A DNA stretch of 25,080 nucleotides from Candidatus Bathyarchaeota archaeon (GCA_014729935.1 WJJB01000209.1:1-25080); one strand, 5' to 3'; positions 6,781-15,623 are shown, numbered from the stretch's first letter. The notes: generated by a model from the letters alone, not told the origin. Numbers and translations: made by a program.

Positions 6781-9519
6781 ATGATTCACAAATTCATCAT
6801 GCCGAAGTTGGGCTGGACCATGACCCATGGCAAGGTAGTGAAATGGCATGCAACGGAAGGTGACACCGTTGAAAAAGGTCAAGAAATCTTGGAAATCGAA
6901 ACGGACAAGGTCACGATCAAGGTGGAAGCACCTGAAACCGGCACGTTGATCAAGATCTTGCACGGTGAGGGGGAATCTGTACCGGTGAATTATGTATTGG
7001 CACTCATCGTCGATGATCCTGGGAGCCTTGATGAGGGTGAATTGGACGAGACGGTGAAATCCATCACTGCCAATGAAGGAAAGACGGCTCAAGGGAAAAC
7101 AGGGGAATCCATTGCTACAGCAGGATCCGGGCGGGCGGGAAAAGGTATTGCACCGTCCAGTCATGTCAAAGGACGGGTTCCCGCCTCCCCAAAAGCTCGG
7201 AAACTTGCAAGGGAACACGATATCGATTTATCGAAGGTTCCCGGAAGCGGACCTGGTAGCGCGGTTTTATTTGATGACGTTGAGGCACATATTGCATCAC
7301 GTGCAGCAATAGGGCACGTCGAGCGGGTTCCCCATGACGGTCGCCTAACTATCACTAGCGAGATCGAGGCAAGTGGTATCAGGAAGGTCATCGCCGAACG
7401 CATGCATGGCTCGTTACTTAATTCCGCGCAGCTTACCATCACCACGGAAGTAAACGTGAATGGCGTGGCGGCTTTCCGAAATGCCGTGAACGCTGAACAC
7501 ATTTCCATGGGAAAGAAAAAGGTATCTTACACCGACATCATTGCACTGGTGGTGGCAAGCGTCCTTGAACGCTTCCCCAAATTCAATGGAAGCTTCGATG
7601 GAACCATCCTCCGCCAGTTCAAGGAAATCAACTTGGGGATTGCAGTCGCGACAGAGAGGGGCTTGTTGGTACCGGTAGTTTGGAATGCAAATACTTATTC
7701 TCTTGACGGCATTTCGAAACGGATAAAAACTATCGCTGGAGCAACCAGGAAAGGGACCATTGCACCAGATGATCTTTCGGGAAGCACCTTCACCATCACC
7801 AATCTTGGCATGTTTGGGGTCGATGCCTTCACCCCCATCATCAATCCACCCGAGCTAGCTATATTGGGCGTTGGTAGGATTGTCACGAAACCAGCATTCG
7901 AGGGTGGGGGGATACAGCCCATGCAATCCATGGTCTTGAGCTTGAGCTTCGACCATCAAGTGATTGATGGCCACGAGGCAGCCATCTTCTTGAATGATAT
8001 TAAGCAATCACTCGAATCAAGGGAGAAAATCGAGCAGCTTCATGAGAGAAAGCACCTGAGGAGTCTCCATCGTGCACAGGTTAATTCAAGCAATGGAAGT
8101 GCAGATTACGACGTGGTCGTTATTGGTGCTGGGCCGGCTGGAAATGACGCGGTCTTGAAACTGGCGAGCAAGGGATATAGATGCGCAATCATCGAGAACA
8201 AGGTGCTTGGTGGCACGTGCTTGAATCACGGGTGCGTGCCCTTGAAGAATCTCTTCTTTATTGCAGATGCGATGCGAAAGATGAAAACCCGTATCGGGAG
8301 AAAATCCGGTTTCTCTGGAAAAATGCCAGAGCTTGATTATAACGGTGCTGTTTCTCGCAAGAATGAGGTATGCATGAACATGCAAAATGCCATGCAAAGC
8401 CAATACGAGAGTGCCATGATAGACGTGTTCAAGGGTACGGCATCCTTTACCGGCGATCATTCCATCGTGATTCAAGGGGCTGGTGCAAGTGAGATCGAGG
8501 GCAAGGAGATATCCTTTAAGAAAGCCATCATTACCACGGGTGCAACCTATCCACCAATTCACGCATCAGACGGGACGAGGGTACCCGACGTCATTGATTT
8601 CTTGGATCGAGCAATCCTGCCAGATAGCATTGCTATCATCGGCGAGGGGAAGGAAGCCTTGGAGCTAGCTTCATGCTTGTATATCCTTGGAGTGGAGGAA
8701 GTAAGCGTGGTATGCGAGAATATCAAGGATTTGCTGTACCCGTTCGATGAAGATATCCTGAATGCAATGGTGGATACCTTTGAATTGGATGGTATCGACA
8801 TCATCTCGGGGGCACGGGTAAGCGAGATCACCCGTGGTGATGGTGGAGGCTATTCACTGACCTTGGATATCACCGGCAAGAAAGAAACCATCCACGCAAT
8901 GCTGGTCGTTAATGCGTCCCACCGAATGCCAAATACGCGACAATTGAACTTGGAACGAGCGGGTATAGACGTCAACGAAGATGGAACTATCAGAATAACC
9001 AGTAATTTTCACACCACGAACCCCCGGGTGCTGGCAGCGGGTGACGTGGTCAATCTCACGAATAAACGACTCACCTATCTTGCATCGAGGCAAGGTAGGG
9101 TAGTAGCAGATGCACTTGCAGGTGCAAGGACTACAGTCGTTGATGATGCCCACGTTCCAAGGGGGTACTTTACCATCCCCCCAGCCGCAAGCGTGGGAAT
9201 GAGTGCACGTACTTGCCAAAAGCGGGGAATCACGCACGAAAATATCTATTTCCCTTTTTCGAGACTTGTAAACGCACATCTCGTTCATGGCGTGGACGGC
9301 ATGATGAAAATCACCATCGATAAAAATCAACATGAGATCCTCGGGGTTCAAATCTTCGGAGAATTAGCCCACGAGTTGATATCCACAGCTACCATCGCGA
9401 TCAAGCAGGGCATGAGAATTCAAGAACTTGTCGACATCCTTCAACTCCATCCAGCATTTTCCGAGTCTTTCAAGGATGCAGGATTTACTTGGTCATTGAC
9501 GAAAAGAGATATTAACTAG
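6781..9519 (+). CDS. E2-E3 fusion of a 2-oxoacid dehydrogenase complex
   Basis: One polypeptide combines the dihydrolipoamide acyltransferase (E2) and dihydrolipoamide dehydrogenase (E3) of a pyruvate-, branched-chain- or acetoin-type complex. Numbering is from the ATG. The lipoyl domain is at about 3-77, with the lipoyl lysine in ETDKV at 43. A subunit-binding domain lies near 131-168. The catalytic E2 domain spans about 190-425, with the active-site HxxxDG as DHQVIDG (H392). After a ~25-residue linker comes full E3: FAD motif GAGPAG near 450, redox disulfide GGTCLNHGC (C480, C485), an NAD site with unusual GEGKEALE, the second FAD motif AAGDV, and the catalytic HPAFSE dyad near the C terminus. 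E1 genes are absent here. ATG 6781 fits the E2 N terminus and has GGAG at 6766-6769; GTG 6769 overlaps that motif. All catalytic residues expected of both enzymes are present. Confidence 0.93.
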   Translation: MIHKFIMPKLGWTMTHGKVVKWHATEGDTVEKGQEILEIETDKVTIKVEAPETGTLIKILHGEGESVPVNYVLALIVDDPGSLDEGELDETVKSITANEGKTAQGKTGESIATAGSGRAGKGIAPSSHVKGRVPASPKARKLAREHDIDLSKVPGSGPGSAVLFDDVEAHIASRAAIGHVERVPHDGRLTITSEIEASGIRKVIAERMHGSLLNSAQLTITTEVNVNGVAAFRNAVNAEHISMGKKKVSYTDIIALVVASVLERFPKFNGSFDGTILRQFKEINLGIAVATERGLLVPVVWNANTYSLDGISKRIKTIAGATRKGTIAPDDLSGSTFTITNLGMFGVDAFTPIINPPELAILGVGRIVTKPAFEGGGIQPMQSMVLSLSFDHQVIDGHEAAIFLNDIKQSLESREKIEQLHERKHLRSLHRAQVNSSNGSADYDVVVIGAGPAGNDAVLKLASKGYRCAIIENKVLGGTCLNHGCVPLKNLFFIADAMRKMKTRIGRKSGFSGKMPELDYNGAVSRKNEVCMNMQNAMQSQYESAMIDVFKGTASFTGDHSIVIQGAGASEIEGKEISFKKAIITTGATYPPIHASDGTRVPDVIDFLDRAILPDSIAIIGEGKEALELASCLYILGVEEVSVVCENIKDLLYPFDEDILNAMVDTFELDGIDIISGARVSEITRGDGGGYSLTLDITGKKETIHAMLVVNASHRMPNTRQLNLERAGIDVNEDGTIRITSNFHTTNPRVLAAGDVVNLTNKRLTYLASRQGRVVADALAGARTTVVDDAHVPRGYFTIPPAASVGMSARTCQKRGITHENIYFPFSRLVNAHLVHGVDGMMKITIDKNQHEILGVQIFGELAHELISTATIAIKQGMRIQELVDILQLHPAFSESFKDAGFTWSLTKRDIN

Positions 9520-9561
9520 ATGGCAGGGCATGGGAGAGCGGTGAAGCCACGCGGTATATCC

Positions 9562-10656
9562 CTAGCACTCCCCGTTTTTCCTGGTGGATATGACGCTTCT
9601 ATCTCCCACAGTGATCTTATCCTTGATGATATCCTCCAAGTGCACATCATCCCCGATTATGCTACCTGAAGTGATCACCTTGTTTAGGGAGGATCCGTCA
9701 CCGATTACCGAATCATGAATGATGGTATTGGTGATCTCGCAATCATCACCAACTGATACATGAGGGCCAACAATCGCGTGGTCGATGACCACGTTTTGCC
9801 CCAGAAAGGTGGGTTGAACTACATTCGCGTTGGTTATCTTGAAGAAATTCAAATCAAGCTCTGCTTTATCAAGGAACCACTTGTTGCCCATCAAGAAAGA
9901 TTCAGGCCTGCCAATATCAAGTATCTCGTTATCCATCTGGTGAACTGAAAGCTTGAATCCCTTTTTAACGGCGTGCTCAATGGCAGGGGTAAATTGGTAC
10001 TCCTTGTCTTTCTTGATGGGTTTTTTAACTTCTTCCTCGAGGTAATCCAAGACGGTATTTGCGGCGTCAATATTGAAAATGTAAATTCCCGATATGGCCA
10101 TCTTTGAAACGAATTCCTTTGGTTTCTCCACCAATTTCGTGATCACGCGCTTTTCGTTCAATTTAACAACGCCGTAATGCTCCGGGTGATCCACGATGGA
10201 CACGTTAATCAAGCCATCAAAATCATGGTTTTCGAAATTTTCCTTGATACCCTCGAAACCATCTATTGGAAGCCTATCACTAAGGAAGACGAACATGCCA
10301 TGCGAATTATTGTTTTCAGGCATGAAACCGGATCGACGGGCGATATATATTGCATGGCCCAATCCAGGAAAAATTGGAATGTCGCGAACGACCCCTCTAG
10401 GCTCCTGCTCCTCGAAATGAAGCGAGAAGTAATCGCCGTATGAATCGGTAATATGCTGGATGATCATCTCTTTTTTGTAGCCCACGATGAAGAGCACTTC
10501 GGTTCCTTCGGGAAAGGCATCCATCAGCATATCCATGGCATGATCAATGATGGTTTTTCCAGCAAGTTTCAAGAATGCTTTTGGTTTAGAATAGGTAAAT
10601 GGCTGGAGACGCTTCCCCACCCCGGCGATAGGGCAGACGATTTTCAATTCCTTCAT
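9562..10656 (-). CDS. Sugar-1-phosphate nucleotidylyltransferase with left-handed beta-helix tail
   Basis: Likely makes a nucleotide sugar (UDP- or dTDP-glucose type, or UDP-GlcNAc) from NTP and a sugar 1-phosphate. The N-terminal domain (about 1-240) begins with the nucleotide-binding signature, here the variant PIAGVGKRLQPFT followed by SKPKAFL; a metal-binding Asp sits in FLSDRLP where most relatives have GD. An EKP motif (VEKPKEF) and the SGIYIF strand follow. From about residue 280 hexapeptide-like repeats (VVIDHAIVG, VSVGDDC, SVIGDGS, SIIGDDV) form a short left-handed beta-helix, as in GlmU-like archaeal enzymes. Length 364 aa is typical of that two-part group. It is divergent from the Vps22-like gene and convergent with the E2-E3 gene. 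Precise sugar and nucleotide cannot be read from the sequence. Confidence 0.87.
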   Translation of the reverse strand: MKELKIVCPIAGVGKRLQPFTYSKPKAFLKLAGKTIIDHAMDMLMDAFPEGTEVLFIVGYKKEMIIQHITDSYGDYFSLHFEEQEPRGVVRDIPIFPGLGHAIYIARRSGFMPENNNSHGMFVFLSDRLPIDGFEGIKENFENHDFDGLINVSIVDHPEHYGVVKLNEKRVITKLVEKPKEFVSKMAISGIYIFNIDAANTVLDYLEEEVKKPIKKDKEYQFTPAIEHAVKKGFKLSVHQMDNEILDIGRPESFLMGNKWFLDKAELDLNFFKITNANVVQPTFLGQNVVIDHAIVGPHVSVGDDCEITNTIIHDSVIGDGSSLNKVITSGSIIGDDVHLEDIIKDKITVGDRSVISTRKNGEC

Positions 10657-10705
10657 TTCTTGTCACGAATTAATTCTTCTCTCTCAATCTGCTCTAGCTT
10701 AGGGG

Positions 10706-10720
10706 ATGTTAAAAAACTTC
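10706..10720. promoter_or_regulatory. TATA-like element between the nucleotidylyltransferase and vps22-like genes
   Basis: The only strongly A/T-rich stretch in the 107-base divergent gap is ATGTTAAAAAACTTC. For the plus-strand ESCRT gene it would place transcription near 10738, leaving a short leader before ATG 10764, which has no clear Shine-Dalgarno motif. Read the other way, it could serve the nucleotidylyltransferase. Confidence 0.3.
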
Positions 10721-10763
10721 AGGAAACGTAAAGCTAATTTTGGTGTGTTCCCATGCATTACTC

Positions 10764-11474
10764 ATGGGCATCAGAGAAATTCAAAAGAAAATCAAGCTAA
10801 AAGAAGCAATGGCAAAGAAAGCAGCTGAACTAAAGGCGCAAGAATTGGAAGCCAAGGCCAGGATCAAGGATTTCACCGCACAACGGATCCGGGAAATTGC
10901 AGAGGAACACGGGTTCATCTTGGCTATAAATGATGAAATACAAGGCGAGATCGAGGCATTGAAGGAAAAATATGGAATTCCTGAAAGCAGGATCATCAGG
11001 CGCATCGTGAAAAAGGAAGAGATCTTGAATCACAAGAACAAGGTCGACCACGAGGCATTGGGATGGTTTATCTTCCAAGAAGTGCTCATCAAAAAGGAAG
11101 AGACGGGTGGGATTTTCACCGTTCCCGAGCTCTTCGTCTTTCTTGAGCCATTTGAGCTATCGGATCAAATATCCATCAAGGACATAGAAAAAGCGATGGA
11201 ACGCATGGAGAAGATCAATGCCATTGCAGGCTTCGAGAAATTAAAATCCGGCGTGCAGGTGGTTTACTTCTTCGATGAAAAATTCACCTCGGACTACAAG
11301 ATCGTCTTGAACATCGCTCGAAAGCAAGGATTCGTCATGCTCGATGATCTGCTCGAGCTCGGATGGTCACCCCAACGGGTGGAAAGCGTCTTGGAGAGCC
11401 TGACCCACTCCGGGATCGCGAGGTATGATGAGTCATACTTGAAAGGGAAACGCTGGTATTTTCCAGGTGTGTGA
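10764..11474 (+). CDS. vps22: ESCRT-II Vps22/36-like protein (EAP30 domain)
   Basis: Asgard homologue of the eukaryotic ESCRT-II subunit Vps22 (SNF8/EAP30). ESCRT-II links cargo recognition to ESCRT-III assembly on membranes. The N-terminal ~35 residues form a Lys/Ala/Glu-rich helix, matching the basic helix that begins SNF8. A helical region follows, then two winged helices: the first near 95-165 (GGIFTVPELFVFLEP and ISIKDIEKAMERM), the second near 170-235 (YKIVLNIARKQGFVMLDDLL, then RVESVLESLTHSGIA and WYFPGV). This C-terminal part aligns by eye well with SNF8. Length 236 aa is close to SNF8 (258). ATG 10764 matches the homologue's N terminus; the frame runs to TTG 10740. It converges with vps25, 42 bases away. 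Asgards may use one EAP30 protein for both Vps22 and Vps36. Confidence 0.87.
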   Translation: MGIREIQKKIKLKEAMAKKAAELKAQELEAKARIKDFTAQRIREIAEEHGFILAINDEIQGEIEALKEKYGIPESRIIRRIVKKEEILNHKNKVDHEALGWFIFQEVLIKKEETGGIFTVPELFVFLEPFELSDQISIKDIEKAMERMEKINAIAGFEKLKSGVQVVYFFDEKFTSDYKIVLNIARKQGFVMLDDLLELGWSPQRVESVLESLTHSGIARYDESYLKGKRWYFPGV

Positions 11475-11516
11475 ACTATCTCCACGTGAAAACCAGGGGA
11501 TTTCCCAGCAAGCGAG

Positions 11517-12365
11517 TTAAAAATCGAAGATGAATGCAATCTTACCCTCGCTAGATTTCACCACACGCCCCTTTCCTTGCTTTTCGAGGATCTTGAAGAT
11601 ATCCTCGAATTCCTCCACGGGAATGGTTGAAAAATCTTCCCCTGCCTCCTTTAAATTGAAAATGAACAAGGGTTCCGTGATCATGTTATCATATGCCCAC
11701 TGGTAAATGATGCGAGCCCATTCGTCAAGTGTTTTCCAGTATACCCTGAGTTTCTCCTTTTTCTTGAGCCACTCCGCCACTTCTTTCTTGACCATGTGCT
11801 TGCACACCTGATCGATGGTCTCCTTCCGTTTCCGAAGCTTGTTGAAAGGTTCCTGATCTAGCAAGTCTTGCACGTAAATAATGTGCCTTTTGCTGATGGA
11901 GGCAAAATCAAACAGTACTTTCGACCATTCCTCGAGCCACTCCTTGTAATCATCACTCTTTTTCTTGCCACCTGGCTCGCTGAACATGAATTCATACCTG
12001 ATATTATCGAGCCATCCATGAAGCTTGTAGAGCTCAATGATTATCAATTCTTCCTTCGTATGAGTAATCTTGACTCCAGAATCCAAGCTTGGTTCCACAG
12101 TGATACTCCCTTCAACATCACCATCATCCAAGGCTTCATCAATTACCTGTTCCGCCATCATGACCGTTGATGGCAAGAAATCATCGATAAGGGTTAATTC
12201 CTTCAACATCCTCTTTAATTGTATCTTTAGCCTGTTGATTTCACCCACATGGCTTTCCAGCATCACGGGGTGAGCTTGCTGGTCCTGGACTTCAACTTCT
12301 GGTTGGGGTTTTTCTTGTTCTTCCCCTTGGCGAGAATCTGGTTGGCGTTGCCGTTCCATCGTCAT
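11517..12365 (-). CDS. vps25: ESCRT-II Vps25 with a long N-terminal extension
   Basis: Homologue of Vps25, the ESCRT-II subunit that contacts the first ESCRT-III protein. The C-terminal ~150 residues align by eye with eukaryotic Vps25 (176-aa family): WH1 at about 135-205 (EWLEEWSKVLFDFA, then KKEVAEWL) and WH2 at about 208-282, with the hallmark WARIIYQWAYDN followed by FNLKEAGED and ending in GKIAFIFDF. Before this lies an added ~130 residues: a polar Gln/Glu/Pro-rich tail (1-35), a predicted coiled coil (about 40-65, INRLKIQLKRMLKEL), and an acidic stretch (about 80-105). The function of this extension is unknown; it could replace contacts made by other subunits. The ATG lies 8 bases after the vps4 stop, so the two form an operon. 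Family call is firm from WH2. Confidence 0.9.
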   Translation of the reverse strand: MTMERQRQPDSRQGEEQEKPQPEVEVQDQQAHPVMLESHVGEINRLKIQLKRMLKELTLIDDFLPSTVMMAEQVIDEALDDGDVEGSITVEPSLDSGVKITHTKEELIIIELYKLHGWLDNIRYEFMFSEPGGKKKSDDYKEWLEEWSKVLFDFASISKRHIIYVQDLLDQEPFNKLRKRKETIDQVCKHMVKKEVAEWLKKKEKLRVYWKTLDEWARIIYQWAYDNMITEPLFIFNLKEAGEDFSTIPVEEFEDIFKILEKQGKGRVVKSSEGKIAFIFDF

Positions 12366-12373
12366 TCACTTGA

Positions 12374-13588
12374 TTAGACCCCGAACTCGTCACTCCATTC
12401 CTTGAATTGTTTCAGATCCCTTGGAGTGCTTACCGGTTTTTGGATCTCCAATGCTCCGATGAAATCATCCCTGCGAACAGGTCGTATATCTACTTCTCCA
12501 TCATCGATCACGCCGTTGAGATCAAGCTCCCTGACGGGAATCATGATGGCTTCCCTGCATACCAATGAGAGGTCGGAACCAGAATACCCAATGGTAAGAC
12601 GTGCAAGCTCCTTGAAATCAACATCCTCGTCAATCTCTATACCTTTTGTATGGATTTTCAGGATCGCTTCCCTGGATTTGATATCAGGAAGCGGTATGTA
12701 AATTTTCTTTTCAAAACGGCGGAGAAATGCAGGATCCAAATCCCATGGCCGGTTTGTTGCACCTAGCACCAAGATCCGCTTTTTATTTGAACTTTTCATG
12801 CCTTGCATTTCCTGCATCAGCTGCGTTTTCAGGCGACGTTCCCCACCACCTTCAGATCCAGATCCACCCCGTGTTGTCGTGAGTGAATCCACTTCATCTA
12901 TGAAAATGAGACTGGGACTTGTCTTGCGAGCCAATTCGAACAATGTCTTGATGAGTTTTTCCGATTCACCTAACCATTTTGATACCAAGCTTGCTGAATC
13001 GGCGCTGTAAAATGTTGCCGTGCATTCATTCGCCGCGGCTTTTGCCATCAATGTTTTACCACAACCAGGTGGACCGAATAGAAGGATGCCTGTCCATGGT
13101 TTCCTCGCACCCCTGAAGATCTTCGGTTGGATGATTGGAAGCACAATTGCCTCTCGTAATGCCTGCTTCACGCGACTTAATCCTGCAACATCATCCCAAC
13201 TCACATTAGGTTTTTCGGTGATAATGGTATCAGAAATCATCTCGCGGAGACGTTTCGTTTCCTCATCAACATCATCTTCATCCTCAGTTTCGGCTATCTT
13301 GTCCCTGCCGCTCCCTCCACTTCCACCTTTATTAACAGATGGATATGCCTTTGCAGTCTTACCTGATATTTTCTTCTTCAGGTACCTGGCGCGATCAATG
13401 TATTCTTCCATCCGGGCTTCAACAATGTGCTCTAACTTCTCATTCTTGTTGTATTTCAAAAATTCAAGCAGTGTCTCCGCGGCATGCATGTATTTCTTGA
13501 ATGCTTCCTCGTAATCTCCCTGCCTATCCAAACTAACCGCTTCCTTGGCAGCATTCATTGCATGGTCGAATAATTTTGAATGACTCAT
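12374..13588 (-). CDS. vps4: Vps4/CdvC AAA ATPase with MIT domain
   Basis: The ATPase that disassembles and remodels ESCRT-III filaments. The N-terminal MIT three-helix domain is at about 1-75 and should bind MIM motifs in ESCRT-III tails. A Gly/Ser- and acid-rich linker (80-112) follows. The AAA domain has Walker A GPPGCGKT (172-179), pore loop KWLGESE (204-210), Walker B LIFIDE (D231, E232), sensor 1 N279, and arginine fingers R290/R291. The C terminus ends in the Vps4-type helix (KQFKEWSDEFGV). The eukaryotic beta-domain insertion is short or missing, as in archaeal CdvC. Length 404 aa is typical. It is the first gene of the vps4-vps25 operon. The leader carries a TATA-like ATTTTATG (13648-13655) and a GTGATGG motif just before the ATG. 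No ESCRT-III gene lies in the window. Confidence 0.96.
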   Translation of the reverse strand: MSHSKLFDHAMNAAKEAVSLDRQGDYEEAFKKYMHAAETLLEFLKYNKNEKLEHIVEARMEEYIDRARYLKKKISGKTAKAYPSVNKGGSGGSGRDKIAETEDEDDVDEETKRLREMISDTIITEKPNVSWDDVAGLSRVKQALREAIVLPIIQPKIFRGARKPWTGILLFGPPGCGKTLMAKAAANECTATFYSADSASLVSKWLGESEKLIKTLFELARKTSPSLIFIDEVDSLTTTRGGSGSEGGGERRLKTQLMQEMQGMKSSNKKRILVLGATNRPWDLDPAFLRRFEKKIYIPLPDIKSREAILKIHTKGIEIDEDVDFKELARLTIGYSGSDLSLVCREAIMIPVRELDLNGVIDDGEVDIRPVRRDDFIGALEIQKPVSTPRDLKQFKEWSDEFGV

Positions 13589-13647
13589 GGCCCATCACGC
13601 TTGATTGTCCTGATGTTGCGTTCTTGATCTACATTTACTATCCTTGG

Positions 13648-13655
13648 CATAAAAT
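13648..13655 (-). promoter_or_regulatory. TATA-box candidate for vps4-vps25
   Basis: Minus-strand ATTTTATG lies about 60 bases before the vps4 ATG in the 198-base gap after secY, and would give a leader of roughly 35-40 nt. This suggests the ESCRT pair has its own promoter rather than depending on secY transcription. Confidence 0.35.
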
Positions 13656-13786
13656 GTTATCCTGCAAGAATCTGGTACTTCCTGCATGATTGATTTGCTC
13701 GATCACCCGGTGAAATCCACGAAACCTGGCGTTAGAAGGTAACATGAAATGGCACTTAATGGAAAAAGGGAAGAAAAATGTCTTAA

Positions 13787-15277
13787 TCAATCAAGCCCCA
13801 GAAATCCGCGTAATGCTGGATATTGCTCGGCTGCAGCTTCCTTGCTTATCTGCTCCGCATAATTATGCATGATTCCCACGGTGAGGAGAATACCTGTTCC
13901 AGATCCCAAGGCGTTGAAAGCATCCGCTACAAACGCTAAGGTTGCCACTATCATTCCGCACAGGATCGTTAGCGTGGGAATGTATCTCTTCAAGATGCGT
14001 TCGATTGGCTTGGTCGATTTCCTGAAACCTGGAATCGACATGCCTGAATCGAGGATCTGCTGGGAGATATCCCTAGGTGCCAATCCACTCACGTCCACCC
14101 ATATTTGCCCAAAATATATGCACAGGACCAGGAATATCAAGAAATATATGATGGCGTGCAATGGATCGTTCGCAACACCCCGGGAAAGGGTGGTAGACGT
14201 GTCAACGAACCACCCTCTAGGTGGTGTTAGATAATAAATAAGGCCGCCGGTGAACTGGAATTGGTCAAAATCAGCATAATTGGCGGGATATGATCCAATG
14301 AAATTAAGAATCATGTTAGTGAAGGGATTATTAGAGTTCCGCAATGCGGATTGGGGGCCGGCTATCATTTGCCCGAAAAACAATACGTTAGCGTACAATG
14401 CTTGTGCTAATATCACGGGAATATTCGATACGTACATCAGCTTCATTGGATATTTCCCAACAAACCCCCTGTAGCCAGAATATTGAAGTGGTATCTCGAT
14501 TCGAACGGTTTCCACGTACACCACGATGAAGAAGATGATGATCGTGAGTATCACACCTTCCATGCCTGGTAAATTATTGGGGCGGAAAAAGCTGGCTCCC
14601 ACTTCCTTCTTGGCGATTGATTGGAAGAATGCAATGATCGCACCTCGCATATATCCCTCTTGCCCCTCCCCCGCAGGGAGGAATCCGAATGAATTCACCA
14701 TGATTTGACCCGCAACACCCGTGGCAATGAAGAGAGAAACACCACTTCCGATCCCCCAACCCTTCTGGATCACTTCATCAAGTAAGATGATGATGATTCC
14801 AGCAGCAATTAACTGGAGGAAGATCAAGAATATATTTTGCAATGGCATCACACTCGGATCTCCAAATGCACCTGCCAAAGTGTATGCAATGATCTGGAAC
14901 AGGGTCAGGAAGATGGCAAAGACCTTTTGCACGCCGGTGAATAAAGCCCTGTCTTCTGGATGGGTAAGATCAACATTGATCAGTTTCGATCCTTGCAATA
15001 ATTGCATGATCAATCCCGCGGTGACGATGGGTCCAATGCCTAGCTCGGTTAGTGAACCCTTATTACTTGCCAATATCACCCGGAGCCAAAAGAAGGGATC
15101 TGAGCCCTCTTCCGTTTGCACCCCGTATATCGGGATTTGTGACATCAGCAAGTAGATGATCAACACTATCACTGTCCAAAACATCTTTTCCTTGAACTTT
15201 ACTTCGCGATCGGGTTGCTTGACTTCAGGCATAACCCGCACGAGTGGCTTGAACAATCTCAGGAACTTTGATGGCAT
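13787..15277 (-). CDS. secY: Preprotein translocase subunit SecY (Sec61 alpha)
   Basis: Channel-forming subunit of the SecYEG/Sec61 translocon in the cytoplasmic membrane. The protein has about ten hydrophobic segments, a conserved cytosolic N terminus leading into TM1 (KFKEKMFWTVIVLI), the plug-region stretch after TM1, IPLQYSGYRGFVGKYPMKLMYVSNIPVILA in the middle (positions about 275-305 of the protein) and the late-family motif SGLAPRDISQQI near 410. Length is about 496 aa, normal for archaea. ATG 15277 is chosen because GGTGA lies seven bases upstream; an in-frame start at 15322 would add 15 unconserved residues. In most archaea secY is in the spc ribosomal operon, before adk. Here it stands alone between taw1 and vps4. 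Confidence 0.96.
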   Translation of the reverse strand: MPSKFLRLFKPLVRVMPEVKQPDREVKFKEKMFWTVIVLIIYLLMSQIPIYGVQTEEGSDPFFWLRVILASNKGSLTELGIGPIVTAGLIMQLLQGSKLINVDLTHPEDRALFTGVQKVFAIFLTLFQIIAYTLAGAFGDPSVMPLQNIFLIFLQLIAAGIIIILLDEVIQKGWGIGSGVSLFIATGVAGQIMVNSFGFLPAGEGQEGYMRGAIIAFFQSIAKKEVGASFFRPNNLPGMEGVILTIIIFFIVVYVETVRIEIPLQYSGYRGFVGKYPMKLMYVSNIPVILAQALYANVLFFGQMIAGPQSALRNSNNPFTNMILNFIGSYPANYADFDQFQFTGGLIYYLTPPRGWFVDTSTTLSRGVANDPLHAIIYFLIFLVLCIYFGQIWVDVSGLAPRDISQQILDSGMSIPGFRKSTKPIERILKRYIPTLTILCGMIVATLAFVADAFNALGSGTGILLTVGIMHNYAEQISKEAAAEQYPALRGFLGLD

Positions 15278-15623
15278 GATATCGTCACCTTGCTGGTACC
15301 TGTTCGAATGTATTAACCCCAACTTTGGGGTTTTATTGCGCGTGGTGCGAGTAGGTATATTCTCGATAGCTTTTCAAAATTCTCTTGCGCAAGTACCGTT
15401 CAAAACCAATAATTGGTTAAGTAGTTGTTGGTGCCGTTATTCGCCCTGTTTAGCGCATTCAATCGAGATGAGACGGTTTTAAACGCAGGGATTGCATCCA
15501 CACGTATCCGAAAACACCTATCCGTTCCCGGTATGGTGAACCGATAGCCTTTATGACCTAAAAAGAAATCCATGCACTTCAGTTCAGGATGTTGGTCATT
15601 CTGAAGTTTCCTTATCGTGGTAT
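15278..15623. other. Intergenic region upstream of secY with two perfect palindromes
   Basis: No gene seen in about 345 bases. An 8-bp inverted repeat with a 2-base centre (AACCCCAA/TTGGGGTT, 15315-15332) lies about 38 bases before the secY ATG, next to a TATA-like CAATAAAA on the minus strand. A second perfect repeat, AACCAAT-A-ATTGGTT, is at 15404-15418, and the palindrome CTTGCGCAAG is at 15384-15393. The repeat beside the TATA-like element is placed like an operator. No binding protein can be named. Confidence 0.4.

Noticed and set aside
6649..7218. 189-codon minus-strand frame overlapping the lipoyl domain region
   Set aside because: Antisense to the E2 lipoyl and subunit-binding domains, whose motifs are unambiguous.
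13020..13514. 164-codon plus-strand frame within vps4
   Set aside because: Serine/leucine-rich shadow frame opposite the MIT and AAA domains.
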